Part shown: positions 9,475 to 19,811 of the stretch, piece by piece
How the letters are laid out: every line of letters begins with the position of its first letter
Position numbering within the stretch: the stretch's first letter is position 1
Source: Cladobotryum mycophilum
Taxonomy: Eukaryota; Ascomycota; Sordariomycetes; Hypocreales; Hypocreaceae
Assembly (NCBI GenBank): GCA_036429605.1
Contig: JAVFKD010000016.1
Location: forward strand, 744,001 to 808,000
Direction: 5' to 3'
DNA length: 64,000 nucleotides
Translations under genes and position numbers: made by a program
The notes under the pieces: generated by a model
Seen by the model: the letters and a program-made list of their open reading frames with translations, nothing else
What the model was told of the DNA's origin: nothing
Databases searched by the model: none

Positions 9475-11391
9475 ATGGCCTCATCAGAACAGCTCTTTAT
9501 CACCATTTTGAGGAGTGAACGTATCCAGAACCGCCTCCTCTCTCACCTTTCCATGGCTGATGCGTGCGCCGTCCGCGAGGCCTCGTCGGCATGCTGCAAT
9601 CTCGTCACCAAGCGCATCTTCACGCGCGTCAATGTCACCTTTACGGCAAACACCTTTACCAAGCAATGCAGAATCGCCGCCCTGGGCCGCATTGGACATC
9701 ACATCGAGCACTTCACTTTCCACTTCCCTCACTCCGAGGCGACCTTTCTCCCGCCGCTGATCCACCCTTCCACCGGCCAGGAGATAACCTTCCTGTACAA
9801 GCCGCACACCAGCATGGGCTCTGCTCTCACGAGGCCCAAGTACGCAAACACCGAGCTGGGAGAGATCCTGACCCAGCAGTACCCGCCTCTGTTTCATGCG
9901 GCGACCAATGTCCCCAGCTTCATCAATGCCGTGAAGCGGATTCCAAACATGCGCCACTTGACCATTCGCTGTCCCGGCCAGGACCCGAGCGAGAGGTATA
10001 GGAGGGACATTGTTGACTATGCCCTCATCAGCATGCGCATCGCCGTGGAGCGTGCGCCCGTGACCAAGCTGAACAAACTCTCCCTCTCCTCCCTCCACCC
10101 TGCCGCTTTCAACTACCTTCGCCATGTTCAAGGCATCGGCAGTGTTCCCTCTGCTGGGCGCAGGTGGAAGCAAATCAAGAAGCTGCAGATTTCGGTGGAG
10201 TCCTGGGATTTTTATGGTCCGTCCCCGGGCATGGATCATCTCAAAGTCATGGATGACTACATCCGCAACTTCTCCGAGGGCTTGGAGAAGTTTACCTTTG
10301 CTTGGGTTGGGTCCAAGGGGCCTTGCCCCATTGCGCTCTCGGGTGATCCTCTTTTCGCACCACCTCGCAGCGCCAAGAAGCTGTTTCACGAGGTCACATC
10401 TCCCAACTCACCACTCCCGACACGTCCTCCCCGGTCTTCCATTCACTTCCCCAACCTTCGCTACCTTCAGATCCGCAACGCTGCCATGAACTCTCCCCAG
10501 CTGCGCGGCCTGATTACCTCTCACCAGGACACAGTCAAAGAATTCGACTTTAAGAGCGTCGTCCTCACCAACAATGGTAGCTGGGAAGAGGCCCTGTCGC
10601 CTATCGATGGCAATGATGCTTGGTCTAGGAGCAATGCATCCGAGTGTAGTCTTGTGACGAGCTCGAGTGATGAAGATCTGCCGAGCCCTAGCGCAGCGGT
10701 GGAGGCTGCTAGCAGAGAGCTTCTTGACCTAGACCTCGGTGGCTTTGGGTTCAGTGATGAGGAGAGAGGCGTGATTGAAGATTTGGCGGGGGAGGTCGCT
10801 ACAACGAGAGAAGAAGTCAGGTTGAGCGTGAGCACAAAGCTTACGAAGAAGCGCTCTCGCCGCCGCCGCAGAAAGCATCACAGGGATCAAGACGAGCATG
10901 CTTCTGTGCACTCGTCATCCTCAACTCATAGCCGCAAGCCTTCCAAACCCAAACTGCGACCATCGTTTGAGTCTGAGCATCCTCGCCTCTCCATCCCTAC
11001 CCCTACCTCCACCATCACCGCTCCCATCCTGGCGGCTGATCCGCAACCCGTTCTGTTGCAGCCGACCGTCTACAACCCCTCTGCTCGGGCCGGTCCCGAC
11101 CAAGGCATCTCGTCGGTGCAGCGCAACCTCGAGCAAGAAGAAGAGCACCGTCGCCTAGCCGAGGACCCAGAGGCTAGGGTCCACGCCCTGCAGAGAGCCA
11201 AGGAGGCAGTCCTCGCCAAGCTTAGCAAGGAGTTTTGCTCCAAGACCCGAAAGGCGGCCGACGCGGTGTCCGTGTGCCGGTACATGGCGGCGAGGGAGCT
11301 GAGCACGTGTAGTGGGGGGATGATTCTTGAGGACTGGAGGAGCTTGGGGAGTAGGAGTGCTCTGGTGCCGTTGGTGTTTAGTAGGTCGTGA
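9475..11391 (+). CDS. F-box-like hypothetical protein with basic C-terminal region
   Basis: Single-exon gene of 638 residues from the ATG at 9475. An in-frame ATG lies 18 bp upstream and cannot be excluded. Residues about 5-45 resemble a degenerate F-box (hydrophobic RLLSHLSMADACAVREASSA, then TKRIF). A long leucine-spaced region with LRYLQIRN and MRHLTIRC follows and could form irregular LRR-like repeats, as in fungal F-box proteins that recruit substrates to SCF ubiquitin ligases. From about residue 385 the protein turns Ser/acidic-rich. It then carries the nuclear-signal-like KKRSRRRRRKHHR and a charged helical stretch (EEEHRRLAEDPEARVHALQ). F-box identity is a weak-motif inference, and the C-terminal third is unassigned. 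Confidence 0.7.
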   Translation: MASSEQLFITILRSERIQNRLLSHLSMADACAVREASSACCNLVTKRIFTRVNVTFTANTFTKQCRIAALGRIGHHIEHFTFHFPHSEATFLPPLIHPSTGQEITFLYKPHTSMGSALTRPKYANTELGEILTQQYPPLFHAATNVPSFINAVKRIPNMRHLTIRCPGQDPSERYRRDIVDYALISMRIAVERAPVTKLNKLSLSSLHPAAFNYLRHVQGIGSVPSAGRRWKQIKKLQISVESWDFYGPSPGMDHLKVMDDYIRNFSEGLEKFTFAWVGSKGPCPIALSGDPLFAPPRSAKKLFHEVTSPNSPLPTRPPRSSIHFPNLRYLQIRNAAMNSPQLRGLITSHQDTVKEFDFKSVVLTNNGSWEEALSPIDGNDAWSRSNASECSLVTSSSDEDLPSPSAAVEAASRELLDLDLGGFGFSDEERGVIEDLAGEVATTREEVRLSVSTKLTKKRSRRRRRKHHRDQDEHASVHSSSSTHSRKPSKPKLRPSFESEHPRLSIPTPTSTITAPILAADPQPVLLQPTVYNPSARAGPDQGISSVQRNLEQEEEHRRLAEDPEARVHALQRAKEAVLAKLSKEFCSKTRKAADAVSVCRYMAARELSTCSGGMILEDWRSLGSRSALVPLVFSRS

Positions 11392-11618
11392 GGTGATTGA
11401 TGTATGAGAAAACGTGGTTGAATTGGGGTGGGGATTTGTGGAGGGGGGATTTGGGACGAATTATGACTTTTTAATGATCAACTTATGATATTATTACGAC
11501 TTTCACTTTATGTATTTCTTTATGTTAATGAGAAGACGGTACATACAAAATATTCAAACTTGTTTCTTGTGCAGCTTGTGACTTATTGCACTCATCTCAG
11601 ACTACCTAGGTAGTCCTG
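11392..11618. other. Spacer between convergent genes
   Basis: Short 3'-to-3' interval between the F-box-like gene and the DsbA-like gene. AT-rich in its middle (11460-11560), consistent with two 3' UTRs and polyadenylation signals. No gene seen. Confidence 0.5.
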
Positions 11619-12431
11619 TCAAGTGCTCTCCTTGGTAACCGTTTCCAAAGCCTTGATATAATCAGCAACCTCCTTTGCCCCCGTGACAGTAATGTCCCTC
11701 CTCTTGCCCTCTATAACAACCGTGGGGACGGCATCCACATCCATACCCACTTCCCTAAGCCTGGCCTTGACTTGTCTTGCCCCCTTATCGTGGTCGGTGA
11801 CAACCTCCTCTGCCTCCGCCCTGTCAATGCCAGCCTCGATACACGCCTCGATCAAGGTCTCATCCGCGGCAGGATGCTTCCCCTCCGCGAAATACCGCTT
11901 ATACAGCGCATCCACCAGCCTCTCCGCCGTCTCGGCGCCCTTTTCGTCCTGAAAATACTGCACCACACGGTGCGCATCAAGCGTGTTGCCCATCAACCCG
12001 TCGAATCGCATGTCCACGCCCAGAGGCTCCGCGAGGCCCGACATGTGCGCCTGGAAGATCCTCTGGGCGTCCGGGTTGCCCATGTGCTTGTTCTCGAGGT
12101 ACCACTCGTTCCTGTCGATGGTCTGGGGGAGGTCCGGGTTAAGCTGGAAGGGCTCGAAGTGGAGGGTGAAGGTGATGTCCGGGGAAGACGAGGAGCGGAC
12201 GTGGGCGAGGGCTTTGTCCAGTCTTTTGTGTGTGTGTGTGTGTGTGTGTTTAGTTAGATGTTTACATCAAACTGACATGATGACTGGGGCATACCTCTTC
12301 TTAGCGATGAATGTCCTATAGGAAGGCTATGAGCTATAAATCTATCATAACAAAATGGCTCGCGCCGCCTTGAAGTCTACTCACCACGGACAAACCGTGT
12401 CCAGCGTAAACGACACCTGAGATTCATACAT
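11619..12431 (-). CDS. DsbA/FrnE-like thioredoxin-fold oxidoreductase
   Basis: Three exons: 12431-12385, 12315-12295 and 12222-11619. Introns are 12384-12316 (GTGAGT...TAG) and 12294-12223 (GTATGC...AAG), giving 223 residues. The DsbA-like FrnE family has a thioredoxin fold with an inserted helical domain. Residues 14-17 read CPWT at the active-site position, followed by FIAKKRLDKAL. The second cysteine of a classical CxxC is thus absent, as I recall for some fungal members, so it may act as a monothiol or glutathione-linked enzyme (inference). The central helices run about 70-180, and the cis-proline loop is AVPTVVIEGK near residue 189. No signal peptide, so probably cytosolic. The middle exon is only 21 nt and encodes part of the active-site helix. 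The second intron carries a (CA)n repeat. Confidence 0.88.
12228..12249. repeat. (TG)n microsatellite inside an intron
   Basis: About eleven TG units on the + strand, lying immediately upstream of the acceptor of the second intron of the DsbA-like gene. Length variation would change the distance from branch point to acceptor. Confidence 0.85.
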
Positions 12432-12506
12432 CTTATCGTATCAACACTTTCAGTATGTATCACGCCTTGTAACAATTCAAATTTGTTCAAGATTTGCAAG
12501 GGTCAA

Positions 12507-12538
<32 letters not shown>

Positions 12539-12746
12539 TAACGCTGGTGCTGATTCAATTATATAAGTAATCATTCGACGTCACAGACATTTTGTTCCAC
12601 TAATAGTGCGGGGGAGTTCATCGTAAAGAGGGGGTTCCATCCATCCGATCCGATACATTCCACTATGAAAGAAGCCACATTTTGCATACACCTCGATGCT
12701 TAACAGAAAGATGGGGATATCTGTCATATATCCAAGTTTTGAACTC
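12432..12746. other. Spacer with (AG)n repeat
   Basis: Between the start of the DsbA-like gene and the stop of the NOP13-like gene, both on the minus strand. It contains an (AG)n run at 12507-12533. The promoter of the DsbA-like gene should lie here. No gene seen. Confidence 0.55.
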
Positions 12747-13931
12747 TTAGTCAAATGTCACCTTTGTACCAGTGTGTTGTACGACTGCACCCGTTAACCT
12801 GGCGACGTTGATGTCCTGCGCCGTCTTCATGGGTGCGGGTTCTGGCTTGCGCCTCTCGTCTCCATCGCGTGGCCTGTTGGTTCTTCCTTGAGGCGTCCTC
12901 GTTTCGCCGTCCTTCTTGGGATCCTTCTTGAACCTCTTTTTGTACCGCAGCTGGTCGTCCTCGGCAAGTTCAATTTTCAACTCTCGACCCAGCAAGCGGT
13001 TCACCCACCACTTTCTCGTCTTGAACTGTTTTTGATTCGCCTTGTTCTTTTCTTCCTCCTCCTCCGAATCATCCTCATCTTTAAAGTCCGCCTCTGTCTC
13101 GATCTTTTCCTTAATCTTGACGAAACCCTTGACAGCCCATGCAGCGGCCTCCGGCTCCTTGAACTTGACCCAGCCAAAGCCCTTGCACTTGCCCGAGTCC
13201 TCAAACGTCGCGAGCTTGGCCCACTCAATCTCGCCGCATTTTTCGAAATTCCTCGACAAGTCCTCCTCCGTCGTCTTGAAACTCATATTGCCCACAAACA
13301 CCTTTCGGCTCGCGTTGCTCTCTTGCCTCTGCTCCGTCGTGAGCTGCGCCGGTTTCCCGTCCGTCGTTTCGCCAGCCTCTTCGGGCTCCGTTTTCTTTTC
13401 GGGTCGGCCTTCGAACGACGTGGAGTCCTTGATGAGGAGTTTGCGACCTCGCAGGTCCGATTCGGAAAGGGCAATGGCGGCTACCTTGGTGCCGACGTCT
13501 GCGAAATCGACATAGGCAAAGCCCTTGTTCTCCGGCTTCTCCTTCTTGTCCCGTGACGCATCTTTGACTGTTGGCAGCTTGATTCTCGTAATAGATTCCG
13601 TTGTAATAACGCCTCCGGCATTATCCACGAGCCATGTTCGAAGCTCCTCGGCGGTCAACTTGAATGGAAGATTTCCAATCCAGACACCATGTTCTGAGCG
13701 AGTCTTTTCCTTCTTCTCCTTCTTGTTGCCGTCTTCGTCTTCCTTTTCGTCGTCGCTGCTTGGCTTCACAGGCAATGCCTTTCCCTTTTTAAGAGCACGT
13801 CGGGCTTTCTTGGATGGCGGCTCGGGAGCATTGACGTCGACTTCAATCTCTTCGACTGCAGCTTTACGCTTAGCCGACGAAGTTTGCTTGTCGTTGTCTG
13901 CCTTGACAGACTCGCTATCTGAAGAGGACAT
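12747..13931 (-). CDS. NOP13: NOP13-like nucleolar protein with two RRM domains
   Basis: 394 residues from MSSSDSES at 13931. An upstream in-frame ATG at 14015 is less likely because the added residues are unlike the family. Yeast Nop13 is a nucleolar RNA-binding protein associated with pre-ribosomes. The N-terminus is charged, with nuclear-signal-like clusters (SSAKRKA, SKKARRALKKGK). RRM1 starts at GVWIGNLPF and has the RNP1-like KGFAYVDF. RRM2 starts at KVFVGNMSF with KGFGWVKF. After RRM2 comes an acidic DDSEEEEE patch, then the basic tail RYKKRFKKDPKKD and Arg-rich sequence. Single exon. Assignment to Nop13 rests on the two-RRM order and the basic tail; other nucleolar RRM proteins are possible. 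Confidence 0.85.
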   Translation of the reverse strand: MSSSDSESVKADNDKQTSSAKRKAAVEEIEVDVNAPEPPSKKARRALKKGKALPVKPSSDDEKEDEDGNKKEKKEKTRSEHGVWIGNLPFKLTAEELRTWLVDNAGGVITTESITRIKLPTVKDASRDKKEKPENKGFAYVDFADVGTKVAAIALSESDLRGRKLLIKDSTSFEGRPEKKTEPEEAGETTDGKPAQLTTEQRQESNASRKVFVGNMSFKTTEEDLSRNFEKCGEIEWAKLATFEDSGKCKGFGWVKFKEPEAAAWAVKGFVKIKEKIETEADFKDEDDSEEEEEKNKANQKQFKTRKWWVNRLLGRELKIELAEDDQLRYKKRFKKDPKKDGETRTPQGRTNRPRDGDERRKPEPAPMKTAQDINVARLTGAVVQHTGTKVTFD

Positions 13932-16289
13932 TGTAGAAGTAGCAGGTTTCCCTTGGAAAAGGAAGAGATTTCGGTTGCGAACTGCTGGTGCCGTTGTCGG
14001 GATATCCAGATTCAATTCGTTCGACTTTGGCAGAATTTTTTGGGGCCCGGGGAGCGATAACCGATTATCGATATGAGATAAGTAGCCGTTCGAAAGAGTG
14101 GGGTAATGACTTCAGACAAACTTGGAAGGATTCAACCATCCGAAAAGAAATCACGCTAAGCCCATCTCGGAACGTCGAGACCTCGGTACCTTGCTGCCTG
14201 TACAACCTGGACCAAATTTTGATACGAATCAGCACGGACAGAAGCAGGCAAACTTGCTGCATTCCAGTAGAAAATTTCTCCGCCGAATGAGGAGTTCGGA
14301 CGTCTCCTTTGGTTCATTTCGAGTCCCGGCAAAGCTGATGCCCTGATTCTGATTGGCATGACGAGGTGGCGTCTAGCTATGTCTTTAGGGGAATGTTAGT
14401 CACCACCTTTTGAAAGCAGCCCAGCTTTCCAGGGATGGGTGGATGGGTGAGCATTGCTTTTGCTGTAATGCTGCAAGTAACGTTTAATGCGCAATGGCAA
14501 ATTACTCGAGGATCTAGATGCGACAAATTTTGCAGGCCGTGTATCGTGTATCCACATGAAGGTCCATCCCATTCAGCCTATACAGAGTACAAAACACACA
14601 CACACACCGACAAGGAGTCCTTGCGTGATACTTGCAGAGAAACGTGGTTGGGGAACGAGCAGATTACGGCCCACCGGACAGGCAGGCAGGCAGGCAAGCC
14701 CATCAGTCATGTCGTGTTGTCATGTTGCCCTGCGTTTTATATAAAATGGCAAAGTCGCATGCATGAATAAAGCATGGAGGAGAAGAGAGAAGAAGACACG
14801 GGATGAGAGTTACTGTCGCATCCTGCATGATGACGGCAGGGAGCCACAAATAATAGTGGAGGACAATGCAACTTTGTTCAATGAGATTTGATACCAAGCC
14901 AAAGGGCGAAGCAAGACAAGACAAGACTCCTTCTCTCTCTCTCTTGAATTTGTTGCTTGTGCCTGTAGGTTTTGTTGTTGTTTATTTAGTACCAACCACT
15001 ACAAGTCCCTTACAAGTACAGCCAATACTATAAGTCCCTTGAGTTTTACGGGGAAGTCTAGCATTTAGCTTCGACCCGCTCGTCGGTTTTGAGGGAGCCG
15101 GGCTTAGGACGGGGCCACGTTCATCAAGCGAATCAAGATTCCATGTGGAACAAACAAATGAAACTGCCTTTTTGCGCTCATACATACGAGTAGTACTTGT
15201 ACACACAGACACACACCACCACCTTATTCGGTCGAGGGAGACACATGAACCTGAACCTGGGATGCAAAGGGATCCATCGGCTCCAGCCAGGAAGCGCCTG
15301 TTTTGTCGTTTTTGTGTTGGCGTTGGATCAATGCATCCATGGGAGGTACCTGCTCATGTATTCATGGATGTATGTACAATGTATGTACTCGTAGTATCAA
15401 GGTACTATAGGTATTTTTGATTTTTGATTTTTTTCTTCGCCTCTGCTGACAGGTCCTGCAGCACCGCCAATCCAATGCAGGCTAGCGTCATATTGCAGCC
15501 CAAATGACCAACCAGAGGCCAAGGATTGACTCCCGTGAAGCTTCACCCGCTGTAAGCCACTGCTAGTTTAGTGGTCGTTTGTAGTAGGCGTTGGTGCATT
15601 TGCTGTGCTGTAAGCGTTTGGGGCGCTGAAAGGGAGCAGAGCACTGGACGCTTTCCCAGGTTGTCAAGGGCCCCCGCCAACCAAATGGCAATGGAACTAA
15701 CGACAACGCCACGGCTGTTCGTCACGTGTCGTGATGCATCTCGGCGAGTCCTAAGACACTGGCCCAGCATCCGGTTTGTCCACTGCTGGCTTGCGTTGCT
15801 TTGGTTGCCCCCCGTCCGTCCACAACACAACATAACAACCACACCACTCTCATACTACTTACTACTTACTACTTACTACTCACACTCGCACACCTCACAC
15901 ACACCTCAGACAACCTCTGCCCTTGCACAGGCCGGGCACCCATGCAGTGGCCCCGTTGACCGCTTTCTTAGCCTGTGCTGTCTTGGCTTGTCTTCTTCTG
16001 TCTTGTCTGTCTGGCTTGTTTCTTGTTATTTGCACATTTCTTCCACCTGCAGCCTCCGGTCACATTCTTCTCCTCCTATCCGTCCCTTTCACCCCTCTCA
16101 AACTCAAAGGACTTTGCAGCCATCCGATTTTTGGCTACAGTAAGAGGAGGAAACCAGACGCAAGAAATCAACACATTGCAACATTCGACTTGTTACTACA
16201 TCCCTTCCGCACATTCGCTTATTGATCGCCGTCGTTACTTGCAACTCGGCTCGGTCTATTATTATTTTTGTCGGTCGGCAACTTCGACA
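13932..16289. other. Non-coding spacer between divergent NOP13-like and STS1 genes
   Basis: 2.4 kb with promoters at both ends. It contains a short CA repeat near 14595-14608 and a (TACT)-rich direct repeat around 15853-15880. Open frames are short or pyrimidine-repeat driven. The last few hundred bases (from about 15900) are CT-rich and probably the STS1 5' UTR. Confidence 0.5.
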
Positions 16290-17320
16290 ATGAATGTGTT
16301 GCTTCCACCACAGTTACCCGTCTACCCTCACCAACACGAAAACCCTCATCTCTCCCAGCGAGGCAGTAAGTCTTCCCTCCATCAGTCCCTTGAAAGCTCT
16401 TTTTTTTCTTTCTTTTTCTTTTCTTCTCTTTTCCTTTTTCATAGCGATTATCTGGCGCAGCGCCATTTCAATCAAACTCAAGCTTACGCAATGTCTCTAG
16501 TCTCACCTCTTCACAACATGGGTAACCGAAAACGAAAGGCTGACGCCGATGGCGACGAATCCATGTCATCTCACAGTTCTCCCGCCGAATCCTCCAGAGC
16601 CACCATGCGACCATCAAAAAAGGTCCGATCAAATGATCTTATTGGACGACCTCTTACCCTTCCTCGACTTCTTGAGACTCTCGACATCACCCAACTAAGA
16701 ACTGTGCTGGAACGCATTTGCGAACGTCATGCAGAGATTGGTCACGAAGTCGTATCACAGGCTCCTCGCCCTACCGTTCAGGCGGCATTGGATGTACTGC
16801 AGGGATATCAGGACAGATTGAATGCGGCTGTTCCCTATGGCGAAAGTAGTGCAGAGTACACCTACTACCGAGTTAGGGATCCTCTGGTTGCTTTGATCGA
16901 CGCCCTAGCCGACTTCACCCCTCAGTTTCTTCCACCAATCGAGACACAGCCTACCAAGTCTTTGGAATTCCTTGACGGCGCAACAAAACTCATTCATTCT
17001 CTACCCAACTGGGAGCCCCAAGCCTATCGACACCACAAAGATAATGCCTATGAAGACATCTCAAAGGCTTGGGCCCTGGTCATCAACGAAGCAGCCAAGC
17101 GAGGAGGGGGTTTAATCTGCATTCTGGTGGATGGGATCAGACACTGTCACGGCACAACGAACAATCCGGAGGCCGCCTGGGCACTGCGATTTCTGCAATG
17201 ATCAATAGTGTCGGCTGGATGGGACCTAACGAATCTGCGGGCCCTTCAGAGCAAAACTCCATCCTCAACCAGCTAATGTCTGGCAACTACGGTGCACCTG
17301 TTAGAGTAGGGCCTTGGTAA
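16290..17320 (+). CDS. STS1: STS1/Cut8-like proteasome nuclear tether (one apparent frameshift)
   Basis: Cut8 (S. pombe) and Sts1 (budding yeast) anchor the 26S proteasome in the nucleus. Two exons are inferred: 16290-16365 and from 16501, with intron 16366-16500 (GTAAGT...CTAG). The first exon gives MNVLLPPQLPVYPHQHENP, the usual N-terminal style of the filamentous fungal protein. The body has basic NRKRKAD, the block KKVRSNDLIGRPLTLPRLLE, a helical core and the C-terminal Gly-Gly-Trp-Asp and GWMGP region. The frame breaks at 17106-17110 (five G). One added G carries it from AAKRGGG into the frame containing FNLHSGGWD and gives 298 residues. This is probably a homopolymer error, since both halves are conserved. 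A longer open frame starting at 15975 reads UTR and intron and is rejected. Confidence 0.85.
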
Positions 17321-18200
17321 AAAGCCATCAGGGTATGGTCCTTACGGCACATAGGTGCATTAGCCAGTTCACAAGGATATTGCTGAACATATAACGACAA
17401 CTCTTTCATGAGAACTCTCCTTTCTTTTTTTGCATTGCGGGTTATTATAGATTTCGGCACTCATTCTTCATGCACAGCAGGTGGGGACGGCGTTTTGTCT
17501 GCAATTCTTGATATCCCCTCCCTACCAAACAAGGGCAGTAGGGGACTCGGCAGTGTGGTTTTGTGTGGTTTTGTGCAGTTGGTGTTGGTACAGGTTCCTT
17601 GCATGTAAATATCAAGTATTCTACAAATCAATCAGTGTGATATCGTACTTGTATTATATCAGAACCGTTTTTACTCCTTGTGACACTGCGAGAAGAAGGC
17701 GAATATCCCCCTTTAACCAACAGCTCTTGTGGTCTATGCCCCAAAGGGTAGCACCTTGCGAAAGCTTGCCATGGCCGGCGTCAAAGTTTTACAGTTGGGC
17801 GGCTCCCTGTAAGCTAGCGGTTTGCAGCCCGTCGGCAGGTTCCTGCACTCGCTAATGTTTAGCCCTGGAGGCCCCTGTAGCCCCCGTGGCCCCATTAAAG
17901 TCGTCGCTAAGATCAGGAACCTGACCTGAACCTGGAACTCGCTCCCCCGGCTCTGATCCGTCCCCACTCTTGGCCTCTGCCTAAATGGTCACGTGCTCTC
18001 CCGTCTCAATTAATCAGACGCGGTTCCGTCTAAAGTGAGTAAACGCGACGCACATAACTCGTTATCAGCAATCAACCCTCAGTGATATGCGATACTGCAC
18101 ACACAACACTTCGCAGGCATCGTCTCTACTACTTTGGCTTCCCAGTGCTAGTATTTCTCCATCAAAATAAATGACGGCATAGTCATACAGATTGCCCATC
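17321..18200. other. Non-coding spacer between STS1 and RAD52
   Basis: 3' region of STS1 and promoter of RAD52. No recognisable gene; short open frames lack support. Confidence 0.5.
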
Positions 18201-19811
18201 ATGCCTGCGTCCGTCCCTCTTCTCCCCCCTCGCATGACGCATTGGGCCGTGATTAACGTCCTTCTAGTCCAGGCGATCAACATAAACAATCATGGAGTAA
18301 CCCCTTCGAGGAAGTGAAGCCCCGAGTCTCGGAATGGACCGCCAAAGAGATTGCTACTATATCCTCGAGACTTGACAAACAACTCGGCCCGGAATACATA
18401 TCGTCACGAGCAGGTCCCGGTGGCAGTAGAGTGCATTACCTCACTGCTGAGAAGTGTATCGGTCTCGCCAACGAGGTGTTTGGCTTCAACGGATGGTCAT
18501 CCTCCATTCAAAATATCCAAGTCGATTTCGCCGATGAGAACCCCCAAACGCAACGTGTCAGTATAGGATTGTCTGTCATTCTCCGAGTGACTCTGCGAGA
18601 TGGAACCTACCACGAGGATATCGGATACGGATCTATAGAAAACGCCAAGGGAAAGGCGATGGCTTTTGAAAAGGCAAAGAAGGAGGGAACAACAGATGCT
18701 TTGAAACGAACACTCAGAAACTTTGGAAATGTTTTGGGCAACTGCGTTTACGACAAGGATTATCTCAATCAAGTCACGAAGCTCAAGGCGCAGCCAGTCA
18801 AGAGATTTGACCAGGATAATCTTCATCGCCATCATGACTTTGTTGCAAAGAAAGAATTGGTAAAAACCGAGAGTGTGATTGTTGCTGCATCGAATACTGG
18901 AAATAACACGAGTGCCGGGGGGTCAAAATAGAACCGATAGAGTCGTTTGATGATTTTCTTGGGGGTATACTTTCATCCGATGGCTTTGAAGAGATTGAGG
19001 CTGAATTTCTATAGAACTTGATGAGGCCGATTTCTGCGTGCCAGGAGAAGGCCATCCAGACGAGATCGTCTTGCCGAATTCCATAAGTACATCCAACGAT
19101 AAACCCGCATCGAATCTTGGGAAACAAATGCAACAGTCAGCTGGTCCGGCAAGTAGGCCTATACCAGCAAGCAACGCCAACCGACAACCGCATACGCCAA
19201 AGCCTCCGCAGTATCGCCCGGGTATGCAAGGTGATGGCCAAGGAGCAAGCCGTCCTGCACCTCAGGGTATGGCTCCACCTCAGGGGGCCTCTGCAGGAAA
19301 CCCCTCAGAACCAGTGGCGGCCTTCTTTTCGGCAAAGGCGGCACTGGGTGAATCAAACCAGCACAGTCAGCAAAAGCCACTGTTCAACCCCAAAGCCGAA
19401 AGCCCTTCTATTCGGAAGACACCCGGAATCGATCACACTACTTCCAAGCCGCTCGCAAGGAGTGGCCAACATGTTGCACCGTCCAGCAGCCAGTCGACTG
19501 CCGCACCAGCAGCTGCGCCAACTGGCAACTCAGGTAGCTTTACACCTCTAAGGCATGGGATCAGCAGTTCGCAGAGCGGCAGAGGCAGTATGGCAAACCC
19601 GTCATTAGACCAAGCCCGCAGAATAGGAGCGCCGGGTGGTATGGGAAGCCCCCTGGCAAATCGAAACCAATACAGACCTCCTACAATGAAACGAACCCTC
19701 CCAAACGAAGGGAACGGGGCACGAGCTCCATTGGTTGACATTCCAGCAAATGGAAATGCGAACGCGGGAGCTGGAGATGGCGTGGATGCCAAACGGCAAA
19801 AGGTAGCATAG
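18201..19811 (+). CDS. RAD52: RAD52 recombination mediator (one apparent frameshift)
   Basis: Rad52 anneals single strands and loads Rad51 during homologous recombination. Three exons: 18201-18208, 18268-18964 and 19015-19811. Introns are 18209-18267 (GT...CTAG, TTAAC branch) and 18965-19014 (GTATAC...ATAG). The first exon codes only MPA minus one base and joins PGDQ in exon 2. The conserved DNA-binding domain runs from RVSEWTAKEIA through QLGPEYISSR, NEVFGFNGWSS, GYGSIENAKGKAMAFEKA, KKEGTTDALKR and NFGNVLGNC. The frame stops after AGGSK. One extra G in the run 18917-18922 continues it into ESFDDFLGELDEADF, a block also typical of fungal Rad52, giving 500 residues. The C-terminal half is Pro/Ser/Gln-rich and disordered-looking, and ends in a basic KRQK. 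Confidence 0.93.

Noticed and set aside
9484..10389. 301-codon open frame antisense to the F-box-like gene
   Set aside because: Shadow of a GC-rich coding region. No motif, and the sense strand has a better, longer frame.
12888..13556. 222-codon open frame antisense to the NOP13-like gene
   Set aside because: Leu/Arg-rich mirror of Lys/Glu codons in the sense gene. The RRM motifs decide the strand.
15975..17201. 408-codon frame as the full STS1 protein
   Set aside because: Its first part is CT-rich untranslated sequence and intron. The end lacks the conserved C-terminus, which lies in another frame.
18209..18267. GTG at 18314 as the RAD52 start
   Set aside because: Upstream codons keep the conserved NPFEE stretch in frame, and splicing from 18208 gives the standard MPAPGDQ start.
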